Assembly: GCA_965153455.1 (NCBI GenBank)
Contig: OZ234496.1
Location: forward strand, 17,972,304-18,036,303
Source of the DNA: Sphagnum compactum
Taxonomy: Eukaryota; Bryophyta; Sphagnopsida; Sphagnales
DNA: 64,000 nucleotides
Reading direction: 5' to 3'
The notes below the pieces were generated by a model that was not told the origin of the DNA, ran no database searches, and saw only the letters and a program-made list of their open reading frames with translations. Below, piece by piece: positions 1 to 11,899 of the stretch. A program made the position numbers and the translations under genes. Within the stretch, counting starts at the first letter, position 1. Each line of letters begins with the position of its first letter.

Positions 1-2183
1 GATAATGAAGCTCACATTAAATCCAAGGGTTAAAAATTGTGATTAACGAAGTTCACAACAAATCCAACAACAAAAACTTGTGAGCCCTTTCCTCTCTTTT
101 CCGTAGCAATAGATTTTTCCATTTGTCCCCCCTCCAAAAAAAGCTTTCTTGTGAGGTTTTTGTGATGATGAACCTTGTGTCAAATCCAATGATCACTAGT
201 GTCATTCCAGAGGCTAGGTGGTTGGAATCATTTTTTTTCAAAACTTTGTACTAAGTGCCTATCTTTTAGACATGTTAATTGCTTTGTAAGGGTGTTTGTC
301 ATGGCATTCCCACATTGGTTGTTGTTGTTGCTTGAAGTTTGTTGCCCCCAGGAAATGGACACCCCCAAAGAAAGTTTGTTATCCCTAGTTCTCATTGACA
401 TCCCCAAAGTTGTTGCCAAAAGTTTCAAAGAAAAAACATCACCAACTATGCTCAGATGTTGGAGTTCCAATATGTGTTGGATAGTATATGGTTCCAACAT
501 CCAATGGCGTTAGCGATACAAAAAAATCCTTTCCTTTGGGCAGATAATGATGAATAAATGATGATATCTTCTGAACAATGTACTTGACAGCCTCAACCTT
601 TTTTTTCTTTGCAAAAAGAACACAATTCTCCATGTCTTTGTGGGTCCTTGATTTGGCACTTTGGTAACCCTGAAGTTTCATTTTCTACCCAACAAATATA
701 TTTCCATGTATTCAAGCAACCATTTGAAGTGCATATAGTGTTAGCTTGTCAGCAGAATAAAAGCATGTGTTTTCTCAAATTAATACCCCTTTCATGTTTG
801 ATCAAATGCTTTTGAATGCTCAAATCTCTTTGTACTAAAAGGAATAGGCTGCTACAAAGAAAGAACGCAAAGACTTTAAAGTCCCAATTCTTTTGCACTG
901 CAATGGCATAGGCTACACCATGTAGAGAACATGCACATAGTACATACATGAAAAGAAAATCAATGAAGTTCATGACAATTTGGGCTTTGACAATGTTATA
1001 TACTGTACCACATTAGGGGGAAAACCTGATGATATTGGGATTTTTTTGCAGATGAACTTCATTTTGACAAGTCCTTACTATTGTGTCACAAGAGGAGGAT
1101 ATTACATTGTGTGTGAAAGGATTTCAAACATGTCTGATCAATTTTAAGTGCTTTCCCAAGACTTGGGACAAGTTCAAGATTGGTAAAACTTGTCCTATAA
1201 AATCTTGCTTGTAGATAAAATGGGAGCAAATGATATTTGGAATGTTAGCACAAATGTTCAATTGTTCAAAGAGGATGGAATGTGTTTTGATTTGTTCACA
1301 ACACAAAAAAACCTTTAAAGTGGCATATATTTTGGCATATGTTCCATCTCCACTACTACCACCAAAGCTATTCCTTCTAATTGCCCTATATTATTACCTA
1401 TATTCTAGGTTGATAATACACAATCCAATGTGACTTTTGGCAACCTTATTAACTTACAAGGCAACAACAGTCCACATGTTCACTTTAATGCATTTTCTTG
1501 TTGATTTGTCAAAACAACTTTGACCGTCACTACAGGCCATGTGAATACGGCCTCTCTTCCTTATGGAAATGGGATGGATATACATCGTTGTGGTTTAGGG
1601 TTTAGGACTTGAGTTGTGTAATCACCAAGGTGCCTAGACAAATAAGAAGTATGGGAAATTTTCATTTTTCTCTTTGTCATCTTGCTCGACAAAAATGTTC
1701 ACAGATTAGCAAGAGTCAACAAGCCATCTCATGTCATGACATGTATCAACAGTGATAGACCTTCAATTTGAAGGAGTAAGCAAAAGTGCCAACAACTTGT
1801 TGATGAAGCTAAAGACTTCTGTGTGCTATTCCTTGATCCATAAGAAACAACTTGGAGTTAACTTGGTGTTGCATTTAGGGTGGTCAAAAGTTGTCCTTGG
1901 ATCACCCATATCTCTCTTGCCCTCAACTTGCAAGGTCTCCCAACCACACACAAGTGATATATTCAGGACCAAGAAGGTTCTTCCAAATCTGCATCATCTT
2001 TGAAGTACCAAAGGGAGAAAGTGGAAAGTACTTGCAAAGCTACATGGGCGTGATTTGGCATCATAGCCTGATACTAAAACACTAAGCTTACAGCATGCCC
2101 AATGCTAGCCCTCTATCAATATTGAACACATCTGTTGTGCACTGGTTACTTTCTCCTCCATCCCCACCCATGAACCTGAAAAG
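1..2183. other. intergenic, no gene supported
   Basis: Moderately AT-rich sequence. Open frames are short, overlap on both strands and show no motif I recognise. Two adjacent telomere-like units (TTTAGGG-type) occur at 1593-1606 but do not form an array. Confidence 0.5.
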
Positions 2184-2579
2184 ATGGACTCTACAAAAGT
2201 GAGAGACAATTTAACCCTTACCACCCTGGTCAATTATCATAATCGATCAATGAGAAACAATAGTTCCTTGTTGGAATTAGTCATTTGTTGCTACTTGCCA
2301 TCTAGGAGGGCCCTGGTAACATGTTCACCTTTTCAGGCCCAAAGCAATTTCACAATGTATTTTCTGCAAAATCTTCATGGAACAAGTACTGTGCAGGGGC
2401 AATTTACTGCTGCTGTTTGGCATGCTCTTAGTAGTACAAAGGAGACTCGTAGTGCCTTCGCCCTAAACCACATGTCCTATTTCCAGTGTACTGTGAAATC
2501 CATTGATCTTCACAAGTTGAAAACCAACTTGTATGAATATGTGAGAGTATTCCTCATCTCATGTCACAACCCTAAGTGA
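2184..2579 (+). CDS. uncharacterised ORF, 131 codons, doubtful
   Basis: An ATG-initiated open frame of 131 codons in DNA where stops are frequent, so it is longer than most neighbours. No domain, signal peptide or membrane segment is recognisable. It contains short Ser/Thr/Asn-rich stretches and a few Cys. There is no obvious upstream promoter, and the next feature downstream is a noncoding tandem duplication. It could be chance or an exon of an unseen transcript. I do not assign a function. Confidence 0.15.
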   Translation: MDSTKVRDNLTLTTLVNYHNRSMRNNSSLLELVICCYLPSRRALVTCSPFQAQSNFTMYFLQNLHGTSTVQGQFTAAVWHALSSTKETRSAFALNHMSYFQCTVKSIDLHKLKTNLYEYVRVFLISCHNPK

Positions 2580-2751
2580 ACTTGACACTCTTGGATACAA
2601 GCAAAACTAAAGTGTCATGGTCTCCACAACTCATGGCCATGCCAGTAGCCCAGGCCAAAATCGATGACAAACACAGGTCGGAATAAAAATTCTAAGTAGC
2701 TGATGAGGTGAAGCACCATGCACCCAAGAGGCCTAAGTTTTTGCCTCTTGA

Positions 2752-3328
2752 GAGGAAGGTTGGATTTTGGTATTCCAAATGGTTCCCAGAATGTTCCCAA
2801 TGTGTCCCTCAAGTCGTTCACCATAGCACCATAGCCTTTGCCCAAAGTTCCACCCTTGTAAACTGAAACAGGTACAGTGGAAAATTATAACTATTCTACT
2901 CTAGGAATGTCCAAAGTGTGACCTTTTTTGGGGTGATGGGCCAATCAAAGAGGCCCACCATGACAACAACAAAAAATTGAACTCTGAGCATTCCCACAAC
3001 TATTTACTATGAATCACAAGTCCCCCCCAATGGATGTGTGGGGTGGGTGAGGAGGGAAGGTTGGATTTCACTATCCCAAATGGTTCCCAGAATGTTCCCC
3101 ATGTGTTCCCCAAGATTGTTCCCAATAGCAACATATCCTTTGCCCAAAGTTCTACTATTTTAACTTACAATAGGTAGGGCCAAAGCATACGATATTCTAT
3201 TTTACGAGCATCTAAAAGTGTGCAATTTTTTTGGGTGATGGGTCAATCAAAGAGGCCCATGATGCCCAAAAAGATCTGAACTTTGGGTGTTCCCACAACT
3301 GATAGATATGAATCACGCATTGCCCGCC
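2752..3328 (+). repeat. direct tandem duplication, about 300-bp period
   Basis: Two diverged copies, about 2752-3028 and 3052-3328. Both start near GAGGAAGGTTGGATTT, share the phrases GGTTCCCAGAATGTTCCC, CCTTTGCCCAAAGTT and TCAATCAAAGAGGCCCA, and end in TTCCCACAACT...GAATCAC. The copies differ at many scattered sites and small indels, so the duplication is old. A weaker relative of the 'GTTCCC...CCAATAGCA' portion lies at 23700-23790. Confidence 0.8.
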
Positions 3329-3932
3329 CCTCCCCCCCCAATTCCAATGGACGTAATATTTCCTACTAGGAATCTACTGCCTGTTTTAAATCTGTATTTT
3401 TATAGGCCACGGGATGGGCCCATTGCAGCCGATCAACAATCATGAAAATTTGATGACAATCATAACAGGGTCCTATGGGACGCCAATTATATGGCCATGC
3501 CCATATGGAAGATGGAAAAGACTCTGCTCTTCGGGTGGGCCATTACTTTCGGGGTGAATAAAATAATGCATCAGGAGAGACTCATGAGGGGTTGATGTTC
3601 ATAGTCCTTTTACAAAGCCAAGAATTTTCCATTGAGAAATTGAATTTTGGGGTGGGTTGTTTACATTTCACCATGGTACGAGGTACCAGTGTGTGGGTGC
3701 TGGTTCACCCAAGGCCATAAGTTGTACTGCCAAAACACACAATCCCTGTTCACACAGGAATTAGCTTCCCCTTACATGGAAGAACTCCATTGTGCACATT
3801 AAGGTCTGGGTTGACATATTATGTCATTTTCTTGACCACATTATATGACATATTCTTCATATGATGATCATACACTTGTGTACTAATGATCAGAATATCT
3901 ATCGAACATGCCACCCTAGACGTTAATGTAAG
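3329..3932. other. intergenic, nothing recognised
   Basis: No ORF of note and no clear repeat partner. Contains short C-runs at its left edge. Confidence 0.5.
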
Positions 3933-4038
3933 GGAATGGTCTAGCCCTTGCCCATTATGTTGGGTGCATTGCCTAGCTCACCCTAACAAGCTTGTCTAGC
4001 ACCTTAGCCAACATAATATGCAGGGGCTTGGCCATTCC
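3933..4038. repeat. small inverted repeat (foldback), 31-bp arms
   Basis: The left arm 3933-3963 (GGAATGGTCTAGCCCTTGCC...TTATGTTGG) is an imperfect reverse complement of the right arm 4008-4038. The 44-bp spacer contains the CTAG-rich stretch. This is MITE-like, but no target duplication can be assigned. Confidence 0.6.
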
Positions 4039-4647
4039 AAAGTATATAACACAATTGCATACATCATAGAATTAGTCAGAGGCTGTGGGGAATGTAATTG
4101 TTTTTAAATCTGTCTGTATGCACACAAGGGTTACAATAGTAGTGTAGGAAATATACACAACCATATCAGGTCAATATACACGGTAAATTGTTATCGAAGA
4201 CAGAGGGTCTTGGCTTGTCATGTTTGTTTGTATCAGATGGCTAGTCACCCCTGCATACACACATCTGGTAAGCAGTGTGCAAACTTCATTGTAGCAGAAG
4301 TGGCAAGACAGAGAGGGTGGTGGACTATGGAACCATTATATCTTATTTTATGATGCCTTTGAGTGCTTTTGATTGCTTTGGCAGGAAGCCATTATCTCCC
4401 CTAATCCTGCTTATGTTGTCTATTTCATCATGGACATAGTTCAAAGTTGAACTACAATTTTCAGGATTGCCCATCACAAAAATTATCCATGATGTTCACT
4501 CATGGCTCAGGGGTTCCCAGAATTGGACAACTGACAACTGACCTCTTGATCAGAATCCCTGTCCACATTCATACAACTTGAGACAGTCATGAATGAACTC
4601 CTGTGCTGGATGGAGAAATATGACAGAAGGGGGTTCTTTTGTTCTGT
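4039..4647. other. intergenic, nothing recognised
   Basis: No coding signal or repeat recognised. Confidence 0.4.
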
Positions 4648-4981
4648 ATTAAAGCCTTGGCTCATGACTTATGTGTGAGGTAAACTTTGCGGTTTCATTT
4701 TACAACATAAAATTCGTGGTGCTTATCAAGGCACCCATTTCACTTAGGTTACAGTTTATCTCACGCATGTGTGATTTTTGGGTATTTCCTTCGATAATAA
4801 GCCTTGGTTCATGACACATTTGTGAGGTTAACTTTGTGCTTTCATCTATTAAAACGGAAAATGTGCGATGTTTATTCTAACTACAGGGTGTGACCCATTT
4901 CACTAATCTTACAGCTTATCTCACAAGTGTGTCATGAGCCATGCCCAATTGCTCAAGGCAAAACCATAATTTGTTGTAGTT
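4648..4981. mobile_element. CACTA-type MITE relative, internally duplicated
   Basis: Contains two tandem copies (about 4668-4770 and 4806-4940) of a foldback body that begins GGCTCATGAC...TGTGAGGTAAACTTTG and ends CACTAATCTTACAGCTTATC followed by an inverted CTCACAAGTGTGTCATGAGCC. The same body occurs in the better preserved MITE at 11081-11511. The right edge near 4967-4979 reads TTTGTTGTAGT, matching the inverted CACTACAACAAA terminus. The left terminus is not recognisable. The element is noncoding and probably non-autonomous. Confidence 0.55.
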
Positions 4982-5639
4982 ATATCCCACTGTCACTAGT
5001 AGAGGCAGAAAAGGATCTCGGGCTTCAGAACCTATTGGCCTTGGAGAAAGGTGCATTCTAATAAAAAGAAAAACAAATGCATGGACAAAAGCATGGGATA
5101 ATCTCAAGGAAATCTCTTAATTTCTCTGGCAATTTGTTTATGGTGGAGTTACAGTAGGAGAGAGTGGCAAAGTGAAAAAGGCAAACCCCCTTTCATCTTC
5201 ACAAAAACCCTGAATATGAAATGTTTGAACTTTAAACTCATAACAGGTTAGTTGGTTTTTGCGGAAGGCATTAAGTCCAATTAATACATTATGCATGGAT
5301 CCGATCCTTTGATTAGATTCAATTTGACAGCTAAGAGTATTTACAATCGACCTAAAATCAAGAAGGGAGGCACTAAGCACTCGTACCATAAAAGTTTGGA
5401 AGTTGAAAGGCTGAAAAACTAAGTGTCCGAAAGGGTATGAGGAGTTGATTAGGAAGGGCATTATGAACAATGGTGTGCTTTGGGCTATGTTTCAAACAGC
5501 CATTTCCAAAGTTCCTGAACCTTAAACTCCAACTATATTTCACTACAGCTACCACATTTCTCACTCGCTGGAAGGCTCTAGTGTAAGGCTGAAACCCTAA
5601 TTCCTATCTAAACTATCTAAACTATATTTAACCCCTATG
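4982..5639. other. intergenic, nothing recognised
   Basis: Several overlapping short frames on the minus strand (5138-5564) have no recognisable domain and are probably chance. Confidence 0.4.
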
Positions 5640-5880
5640 ACCTAGACCTGACAAAACAAGATCGAGACCTATCTTTGGGTCCGGGTCTTAGACAGGTCTT
5701 GTTCCATCTAGACCCCCGAGGGTCTGATTCCATGGTGAGTCTAGCTCAATTTAGACCCAACAGGTCCAATTTCATAGCAGGTCTTGCTCCATCTAGACCC
5801 ACAAGGTCCAGTTCTTAGACCTGGAGCTAGACTCGAACCCGGCAAAAAAACTCAAACCCAGACCTGAACCCGACCAACAC
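5640..5880. repeat. degenerate GACC/GGTC-rich low-complexity block
   Basis: Repeats of words such as GACCTGAACCC and CAGGTCTTGTTCCATCTAGA, with one subunit duplicated about 85 bp apart (5693 and 5778). The block has far more GACC/GGTC than its flanks and is noncoding. Confidence 0.6.
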
Positions 5881-6092
5881 TGGTTTCATCCATTATAATG
5901 TACAATATGTGATGTTTATTGTGACATGTATTACTTAAGATGGCAATTTGACATTAGGTAATAACACATACTACACAAAGTTGACATGTTTTGTAATATG
6001 TGCCATAATTTAATGTCAAGTTGTAACTTTGGCATAATATATGCCACAATAAAGACCACATATTTTACATTGTAATCAATGAAACCACATAG
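5881..6092. mobile_element. MITE of the same family as 11081-11511
   Basis: The left arm 5881-5925 (TTTCATCCATTATAATGTAC...GATGTTTATTGTGACAT) is inverted relative to 6040-6092. The arm closely resembles the inner arm of the 11.1-kb MITE (TTTCATCCATTTTGATGT...GGTGTTTAC). Outer termini are not clear, so the boundaries are those of the visible inverted repeat. Confidence 0.55.
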
Positions 6093-6590
6093 TCGCGAAT
6101 TGCAACCTTCTGTGTGAGAAAATCCACATTTTGTTTGTAATGAATGCATTGGCATGGGGATGTCACTTTTTTTTCCAAATTACATGCAAAAAAATTTCAG
6201 AGTGCAACTATGTCACTAAACATATAACTCATAATTTATTTAAATATAAACAAGGTGCTTATATTTCAATACAAGAATACATATAAATCATATCTAAAAT
6301 ATTTTCAATTTTAATAGAATACTCTTTCATTATTTCATAGCATACCAAAACATTCTTTTTCATTTCAAGTGTTTCACAAAATATATAAAAAGTGGGCCCC
6401 TCAAGATGATTGGTTTTAAATCCCAATAGAACTCATGATCAAAATGTGCAGAAAATGTGGGGGATTTTAGCAAAATGAAAAGTCAAAACATAATTAAGGA
6501 GATTATTTGGATTATCACAATCATAATTTTTTTGGATTGTAAATAAACTTAAAATGTAAAGCCACATTCAACATTAGTATGGTCATTTAG

Positions 6591-6718
6591 AAATTATCCA
6601 TGTTGCAAGAAACTATAATGGAAATATTTACATGTTGCAATAGATTTTAATGGAAATATATTAATATAATAATATAATAAAATTTTCTCATAAAAATCTA
6701 TTGCAACATGGATAATTT
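6591..6718. repeat. AT-rich palindrome with duplicated left arm
   Basis: The right arm 6686-6718 (AATCTATTGCAACATGGATA...) is the reverse complement of two left segments, 6591-6608 and 6629-6652. The middle is an AT-only stretch. It would fold into a hairpin in single strands. MITE remnant or local duplication. Confidence 0.6.
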
Positions 6719-7617
6719 TTCCATATCCATTTTATCATGGATTGTTTTAATCACCAAAAATTTAAATTTAAAATTTTCCAAAAATCATCACAATGACCTA
6801 CACTATAAAAAGTTGTTTCAAATTTTTATTGTCACGTTTTTAATATCACCAAATATGGCTAAATATACTTATGGAGTATCATCACTCAAGCAACATCACA
6901 AAATAAAAAAACATTGCTTTCACATGGATTTACGGACCAATCACATATCTAGTGATATCTATAGCTTGGATTATCAATATTTTTGAAAACAAACATAGTG
7001 AATAATTATAGGATTTAGAGTTTGATAATAATTGTTATTGTTGTAAGAATTTTAGTTAGTACAAGATGTGAACTCTTCAAAATGTCAAAAGTGAATCACC
7101 TAATATGTTTTTCCCTTAAAAATGTTGCATTAAATATAATTTTGACAACAATTTGGAGCATACAAAAAAAATTTGTGGGTGCAAACATAAGCATGAAGAG
7201 GGGAGTGTTCCCAAAATAAATTAGTTGGAAATCATAATTGATGATGAAGCAACCATAATGGAATAATTAAAGGCTTGAATTCCAAAATAAAAGATTCCGA
7301 TCATCATACACACAATGAAAATAGGAACAACAAACACATGAAACACACATTCGGGAGAAAGTAAACCTCTAGGTGTGATTGGATTATGAGTTTGATCCAA
7401 GATAAATTTACCCAAATTTTGTAAAAGAAAAAATAGCACTAACCCCGTGGACACCATAATGAACATTCCAGGTGAGTTGAGTATTTAAAAAGATTGGTCA
7501 AATTAGTTTTAAAAAAGAGAAATGCAACCATGTAAGTTGAAGTGGTTGTGTTACTAAAAAAACCAAAAATGGCAAGAAATGTGTTTGTACAAGATGAGAT
7601 GAGGATGCAGCTTGCAT
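6719..7617. other. AT-rich, no gene supported
   Basis: Short open frames only. Reading the plus strand toward 7617 gives stop-interrupted sequence that could be the upstream part of the retroelement remnant that follows. I cannot confirm it. Confidence 0.35.
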
Positions 7618-7852
7618 CTACTTGTGGAGATTGGTGGATATCAAGTGGATATCTTGATTGACAATGGCATGTCAATGTCAATCATTTTAGTTAAAATGGT
7701 CCACACATTTGGGATGATGCATCTTGTAGTTCGAACAAAAAAATAGAAAATGACATTAGGAACTATGATGAATACCATGGGGATTATTGAAAACCTCTTC
7801 ACGAAGGTGCCCGGAGAAATCGCATGTTTTAACAATTATGGCGATGGACAAA
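7618..7852 (+). pseudogene. LTR-retroelement aspartic protease remnant
   Basis: Plus-strand translation from 7621 gives a hydrophobic strand, then LIDNGMSMSII, then a loop and a later G-I-I-E-N-L segment. This is the arrangement of the plant gypsy-type retropepsin, in which D-[ST]-G is the active site. Here the Asp is kept but the next residue is Asn. A TAG near 7741 interrupts the frame. Further fragments continue to about 8080 with several stops. It is noncoding today. Family assignment rests on motif order only. Confidence 0.5.
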
Positions 7853-8099
7853 AATGGTTACCATTTACCAATGGGATTGGACTTTTTAATGAAGATTGGT
7901 GTTGAAATTGACATGGAGAATGAACTTGAAATGGCACAAGGCTAAATGTTGAAGTCTTCCCTCTCAACATGCTCAATTTAGTTAGAACCTCAAAGGAAAC
8001 ATATATGTAAAAAAAGACTTTTGAAAATGAGGCTTTGGAGTACATCAATAAAACAAGTGGGTGAAAGCATGATAAAATCAATAGGAAAAATAATGCACT

Positions 8100-9589
8100 A
8101 AAATTTTAGTTTTTAGATATGATAGTTTTCAACATCATAGCTATCTACACATATTATCTAAATGTTTTACAACCCTCATTAAAAATGTTCAACTATTTTT
8201 TAGTTAACTTTTTTTTAATCTTTCTAACTATCAAGATCAAGAAAACAATCTTCATTCATCTAGTTGTTGGATAGCATTTAAAAATCAAAGTGGAGTTTCA
8301 TATGTGTTTTTTCATCTCAATACAAGAATTTGTAACATGAAATGAGCTCCTGTGTGAGTGGGGGAACTCTTTGGATGAAGACTTAATTGAAGATTTGTTG
8401 TTACTAATAAAAAGTGAAAAAATGTCAAAACAAATGACAATTGATGGATCAATTTGAAAAGAATTGGAAATTTGATCAACATCGTTTAACGGTCTATGTG
8501 ATTTGTTTGTTTTGTTTGATTATAGGTAAGTTTTTGGAAGTTTAATACTTGCAAAAATATGAATGTTTTTAGATGGTTGTGAATTATGTGGGGAGCTTTC
8601 ATGATAGATTTTGGCTGGCAAGACTATGATGTGTTTCCTAGACATTGGTGATGGTTAAAGCTTGCGACTTTGAGTTGTTTTCAAGCTAATCAATGAGGTG
8701 CTAGTAAGGAGACTTGAATACCAAGGGGAATTTGTAGTGCAAGGTTTGGCAAGGAGGAGGCAGTTACAAGATAAGTATTGAAAGATATCTTTGGTTTCAG
8801 GGGGATGTTTTTGGGTGTATTGGTTTGGGGTGTGTGTGGGTGTTCAAAAGGTAGAGTTTGTATGCCTTTGAACATTTTTTGGGAGATAAATGTTCCAAAC
8901 TATGTTTTTAGTTTTCTTATCAACTTTTTTGAAATCTCCATTACATCAATGATAGAAGATTAGGGAAGATCATGTAGGCATAAATTAAGGATGAAGTGTG
9001 AAAATGATCAAAAGCACAACGGATTATTGAACTAGTCTATAGAAGCATCATAATCTCAAGAGTGACGATGCTTGTGAATAAGTTTATCTTGTGAGAATTG
9101 TATGGGTTGTTGGGCATTCTATTGGGACTAGGGATGGGTAGTTGTATCTATGAGAACTCGTACTGAAAATTGTCGTATGGATTTCATGGGCTATCTATTG
9201 TAACTATTTGACAATTTAACCACTTGTCAAGACTTTTAGTTTTTGGAGACAAGAATGTTGAGATATTCATTAAACAAACTGACGGGACAATATAGCAATA
9301 CTTTTAGGTTGAACATGTTTAGCTATGTGTCTATGATGCCCACAAAGACCATGGTAGCTTATGAGAAAATCTGGAGGGATCTAATCCAGACCAAGTCCAT
9401 AGATTAAAATGGAGAATGGGTTTTTGTTATAACTTGTATCTCAACTTGGTTGAAATATACGATATTTGCATTAGTGTCTGTGCAGTTGAAAGTGTAAACA
9501 TGATGTCACCATAAAGCTGGTCATGTTGGAATGAAAATGGAGGGAGTGTCACAATTAGTTTACTACCCTTTTTTTTCTTTTGTGACAAG
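8100..9589. other. intergenic, nothing recognised
   Basis: AT-rich, with short frames on both strands and no domain or repeat partner seen. Confidence 0.45.
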
Positions 9590-9997
9590 ATGTGGTTTGT
9601 GGGAAGTCTACAGAACTGGAGGCTTTGTAAATCTAAAAAACTATTTCCAGAACTACATGGAACTTTCTTTGAAACCAAAAAAACAGAAAAAGATCTGGAA
9701 CCCAAAGTTTATTTCAAATTCAACAACGAAAAACTGTTTCCAGAACTGCACGGAAGGTTCAGTGAAACCCAACCAAAAGACAATCAGAACCCAAAGTTGA
9801 TTTCAAAATCAACAACTACATACACTCCATGCAGAGTAGTCATAGTAGCTTGTATGTCGCTGGAAGATGGGAGTCAAAGAGGTCCTGGAATATTTGCTTT
9901 AGGAACCGACAACTCTTTTGTTGTCCATCAAGCCAAGGACTTTTGTTTAGCCATCCTAAAATCTGAGCTTATTGCAGATTGCAGTCGAAGATGCTAG
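9590..9997 (+). CDS. ORF with in-frame 93-bp internal duplication, function unknown
   Basis: A 135-codon ATG frame. It contains two copies of a segment starting KLFPELHG (codons at 9638-9661 and 9731-9754), exactly 93 bp (31 codons) apart. In the best aligned block the nucleotide differences (CTA/CTG, CTA/CTG, CAT/CAC) are all synonymous, which hints that the repeat evolved while translated. The rest is rich in Lys, Thr and Asn. The C-terminal part (VVIVACMSLEDG...) shows no family I recognise. No splice borders are obvious. It may be an exon or a decayed gene. Confidence 0.3.
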   Translation: MWFVGSLQNWRLCKSKKLFPELHGTFFETKKTEKDLEPKVYFKFNNEKLFPELHGRFSETQPKDNQNPKLISKSTTTYTPCRVVIVACMSLEDGSQRGPGIFALGTDNSFVVHQAKDFCLAILKSELIADCSRRC

Positions 9998-11080
9998 CCC
10001 TCCACCAGTAATAACTTCGCTTCAACTTTTTGGTCCAGAAACCTTCCTGTAAGTGAATAATAAGTATCCAATTTTTGAACTACGTTCCTGGGCTAGGCTA
10101 TACATTAACAAGGAGTACAGAAGAACTGACAAGCATCACATGGACATGCCAGAACTGGTGCAGTGTCTGATTCAACTGCACTAGGACATGAGTATAGAGT
10201 TGACAAGCACTGGCTGCTCGAGTAGTCCATCAGGTGGGATCGATGTCTGCCTGCTGCTAGTGCTGTGGGAGTTATCATTAAGTCTCGAGCAAGTCCACCC
10301 AGATCCCCTAACAAGGCCTGTACATGGTACTTTGGATGAAGTACTCCAGCCTTTTTACATAGTGTGAAAATGGGTTTGGACCTGTGTAGGTCACAGTGGT
10401 CTCCAATAATCTTTAGAATAGTGAAACCAAGTTTAATAAAAAATTATGAAGCTGAGATGTTGAAAACCATCATAATGATCACAGGCCTAAAGTCTGAATA
10501 ATTTCACTGCTCTTATGACAATATCATCGACTCATTGGAGATCATTAAAAAATAATAATAATTTCAAACTTATGAACATGAATTAATTTTTGGAAAAAAA
10601 TAGTTATTCGTTTTGGCCATGTGAAAACTGACCCTACGCACCCACCCTATACACACTTTCAATTTTCGTGTTCACTGTAGTTTGCAGGGGCTGCTGCCAG
10701 GGACAATGTGGGGCCCCTACATGATCTCGAATGACCTTTGTGTTGTGTTGTTGTTGAGGTATGAATCTGATAGTATCAAAGTCTTGTAGGGCATTAATGG
10801 CTGTCTTCTTCAGCTAGCTAAGCCCATGCCAGCCAGCAGATAGAAAATTGCTATCATTTGCTTGCAGAAAAAGGAGTCATTTTCATTCTTGGCTACATTC
10901 AGGCATAAGCGTGATCCATGTGCTTTCTCTTGCTTTTCTCTGCACTCTACCCTGTGAAATCATCATGTCAGGAAACACAGGCAGTTTTGATGGCAGATCC
11001 TCATGTCCACCTTTTTTGTATCTGTCATCATTTGCCACTAGACAAGGCCTGGGACTCTGGGTTGTACCCAGTTCACTACT
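9998..11080. other. intergenic, nothing firm
   Basis: Contains a 133-codon plus-strand frame (10848-11249) that runs into the MITE at 11081, so I do not treat it as a gene. No other signal recognised. Confidence 0.4.
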
Positions 11081-11511
11081 CACTACAACAAAAATAGGTC
11101 TTTACTTCAGCTGTAGTGTCTTGGCTCATGACACGTGTCAGGTAAACCCTATGGCTTTCATCCATTTTGATGTAAAATGTATGCGGTGTTTACCCCAGTT
11201 TGACATAAGTTTCAAGATGTGCAATTGTTGTAGTCTGAAACTATTGTAAGACGTCACATTTTACCCTAGTTGGACATTGATGTAAGTTGCAGCATTACCA
11301 TGTTTGACATAAGGGTTAGAAGTGGCATTACCATAATTTGAGAAAAAAGTATAAGATGCCGCATTAGTGTGACACTTATTACACTCACCTCAGTCTATGT
11401 AAATTACCACACATTTTATGTTGAAATGGTTGAAACCACAAAGTTTACCTCACACATGTGTCATGAGGGTAAGACCTATTGCTGCAGGAAATAGAATAGT
11501 TTATCATAGTG
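11081..11511. mobile_element. CACTA-type MITE, 431 bp
   Basis: Starts CACTACAACAAAAATAGGTC and ends ...TTTATCATAGTG, that is CACTA-type ends. Inside, a longer inverted repeat pairs GCTCATGACACGTGTCAGGT onward (about 11124-11185) with 11415-11467 (...CCTCACACATGTGTCATGAG). The AATAGGTC word near the left end is matched by GACCTATT near the right end. Flanking triplets are ACT on the left and AGT on the right, so the expected 3-bp duplication is imperfect. No coding capacity; it would need a transposase in trans. Confidence 0.7.
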
Positions 11512-11689
11512 AGTTTATACCAATGTATACTAGTGTGAGTGCCACTCATTTATGTTTCAACTTTTGGGGGACAGAAAGAACTTCTTTACCTGAAGATCAG
11601 CAAAACGCACTCTGAATATTACATATATCGGCATCTGAACATGGATGTTTCCCCTCACATCACATCTAGAGAATCAACGATCCTTTTGG

Positions 11690-11899
11690 ATACATCTGGA
11701 TGGATGTATGTAATGTGAAGGTTTTATTCTTCCTTTCATAATTGACACAACACTGAGTTGTCCCCTTGCACAAATCTCCACAAAACTCTTGTTGATACAT
11801 CTGGATGGACGTATGTAATGTGAAGGTTTTATTCTTCCTTTCATAATTGACACAAAACTGAGTTGTCCCCTTGCACAAATGTCCACAAAACTCTTGTTT
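11690..11899 (+). repeat. recent 105-bp tandem duplication
   Basis: Two nearly identical 105-bp units (from about 11691 and 11796), each reading TACATCTGGATGGA...TTGTCCCCTTGCACAAAT...CTCTTGTT. Only a few single-base differences are visible, so this duplication is young compared with others in the window. Paired minus-strand frames across it are by-products of the repeat. Confidence 0.85.

Noticed and set aside
1593-1606. Telomere-like TTTAGGG words
   Set aside because: Only two adjacent units; not an interstitial telomere array.
10848-11249. 133-codon plus-strand ORF
   Set aside because: Its last third lies in the MITE that starts at 11081, and the rest shows no domain.
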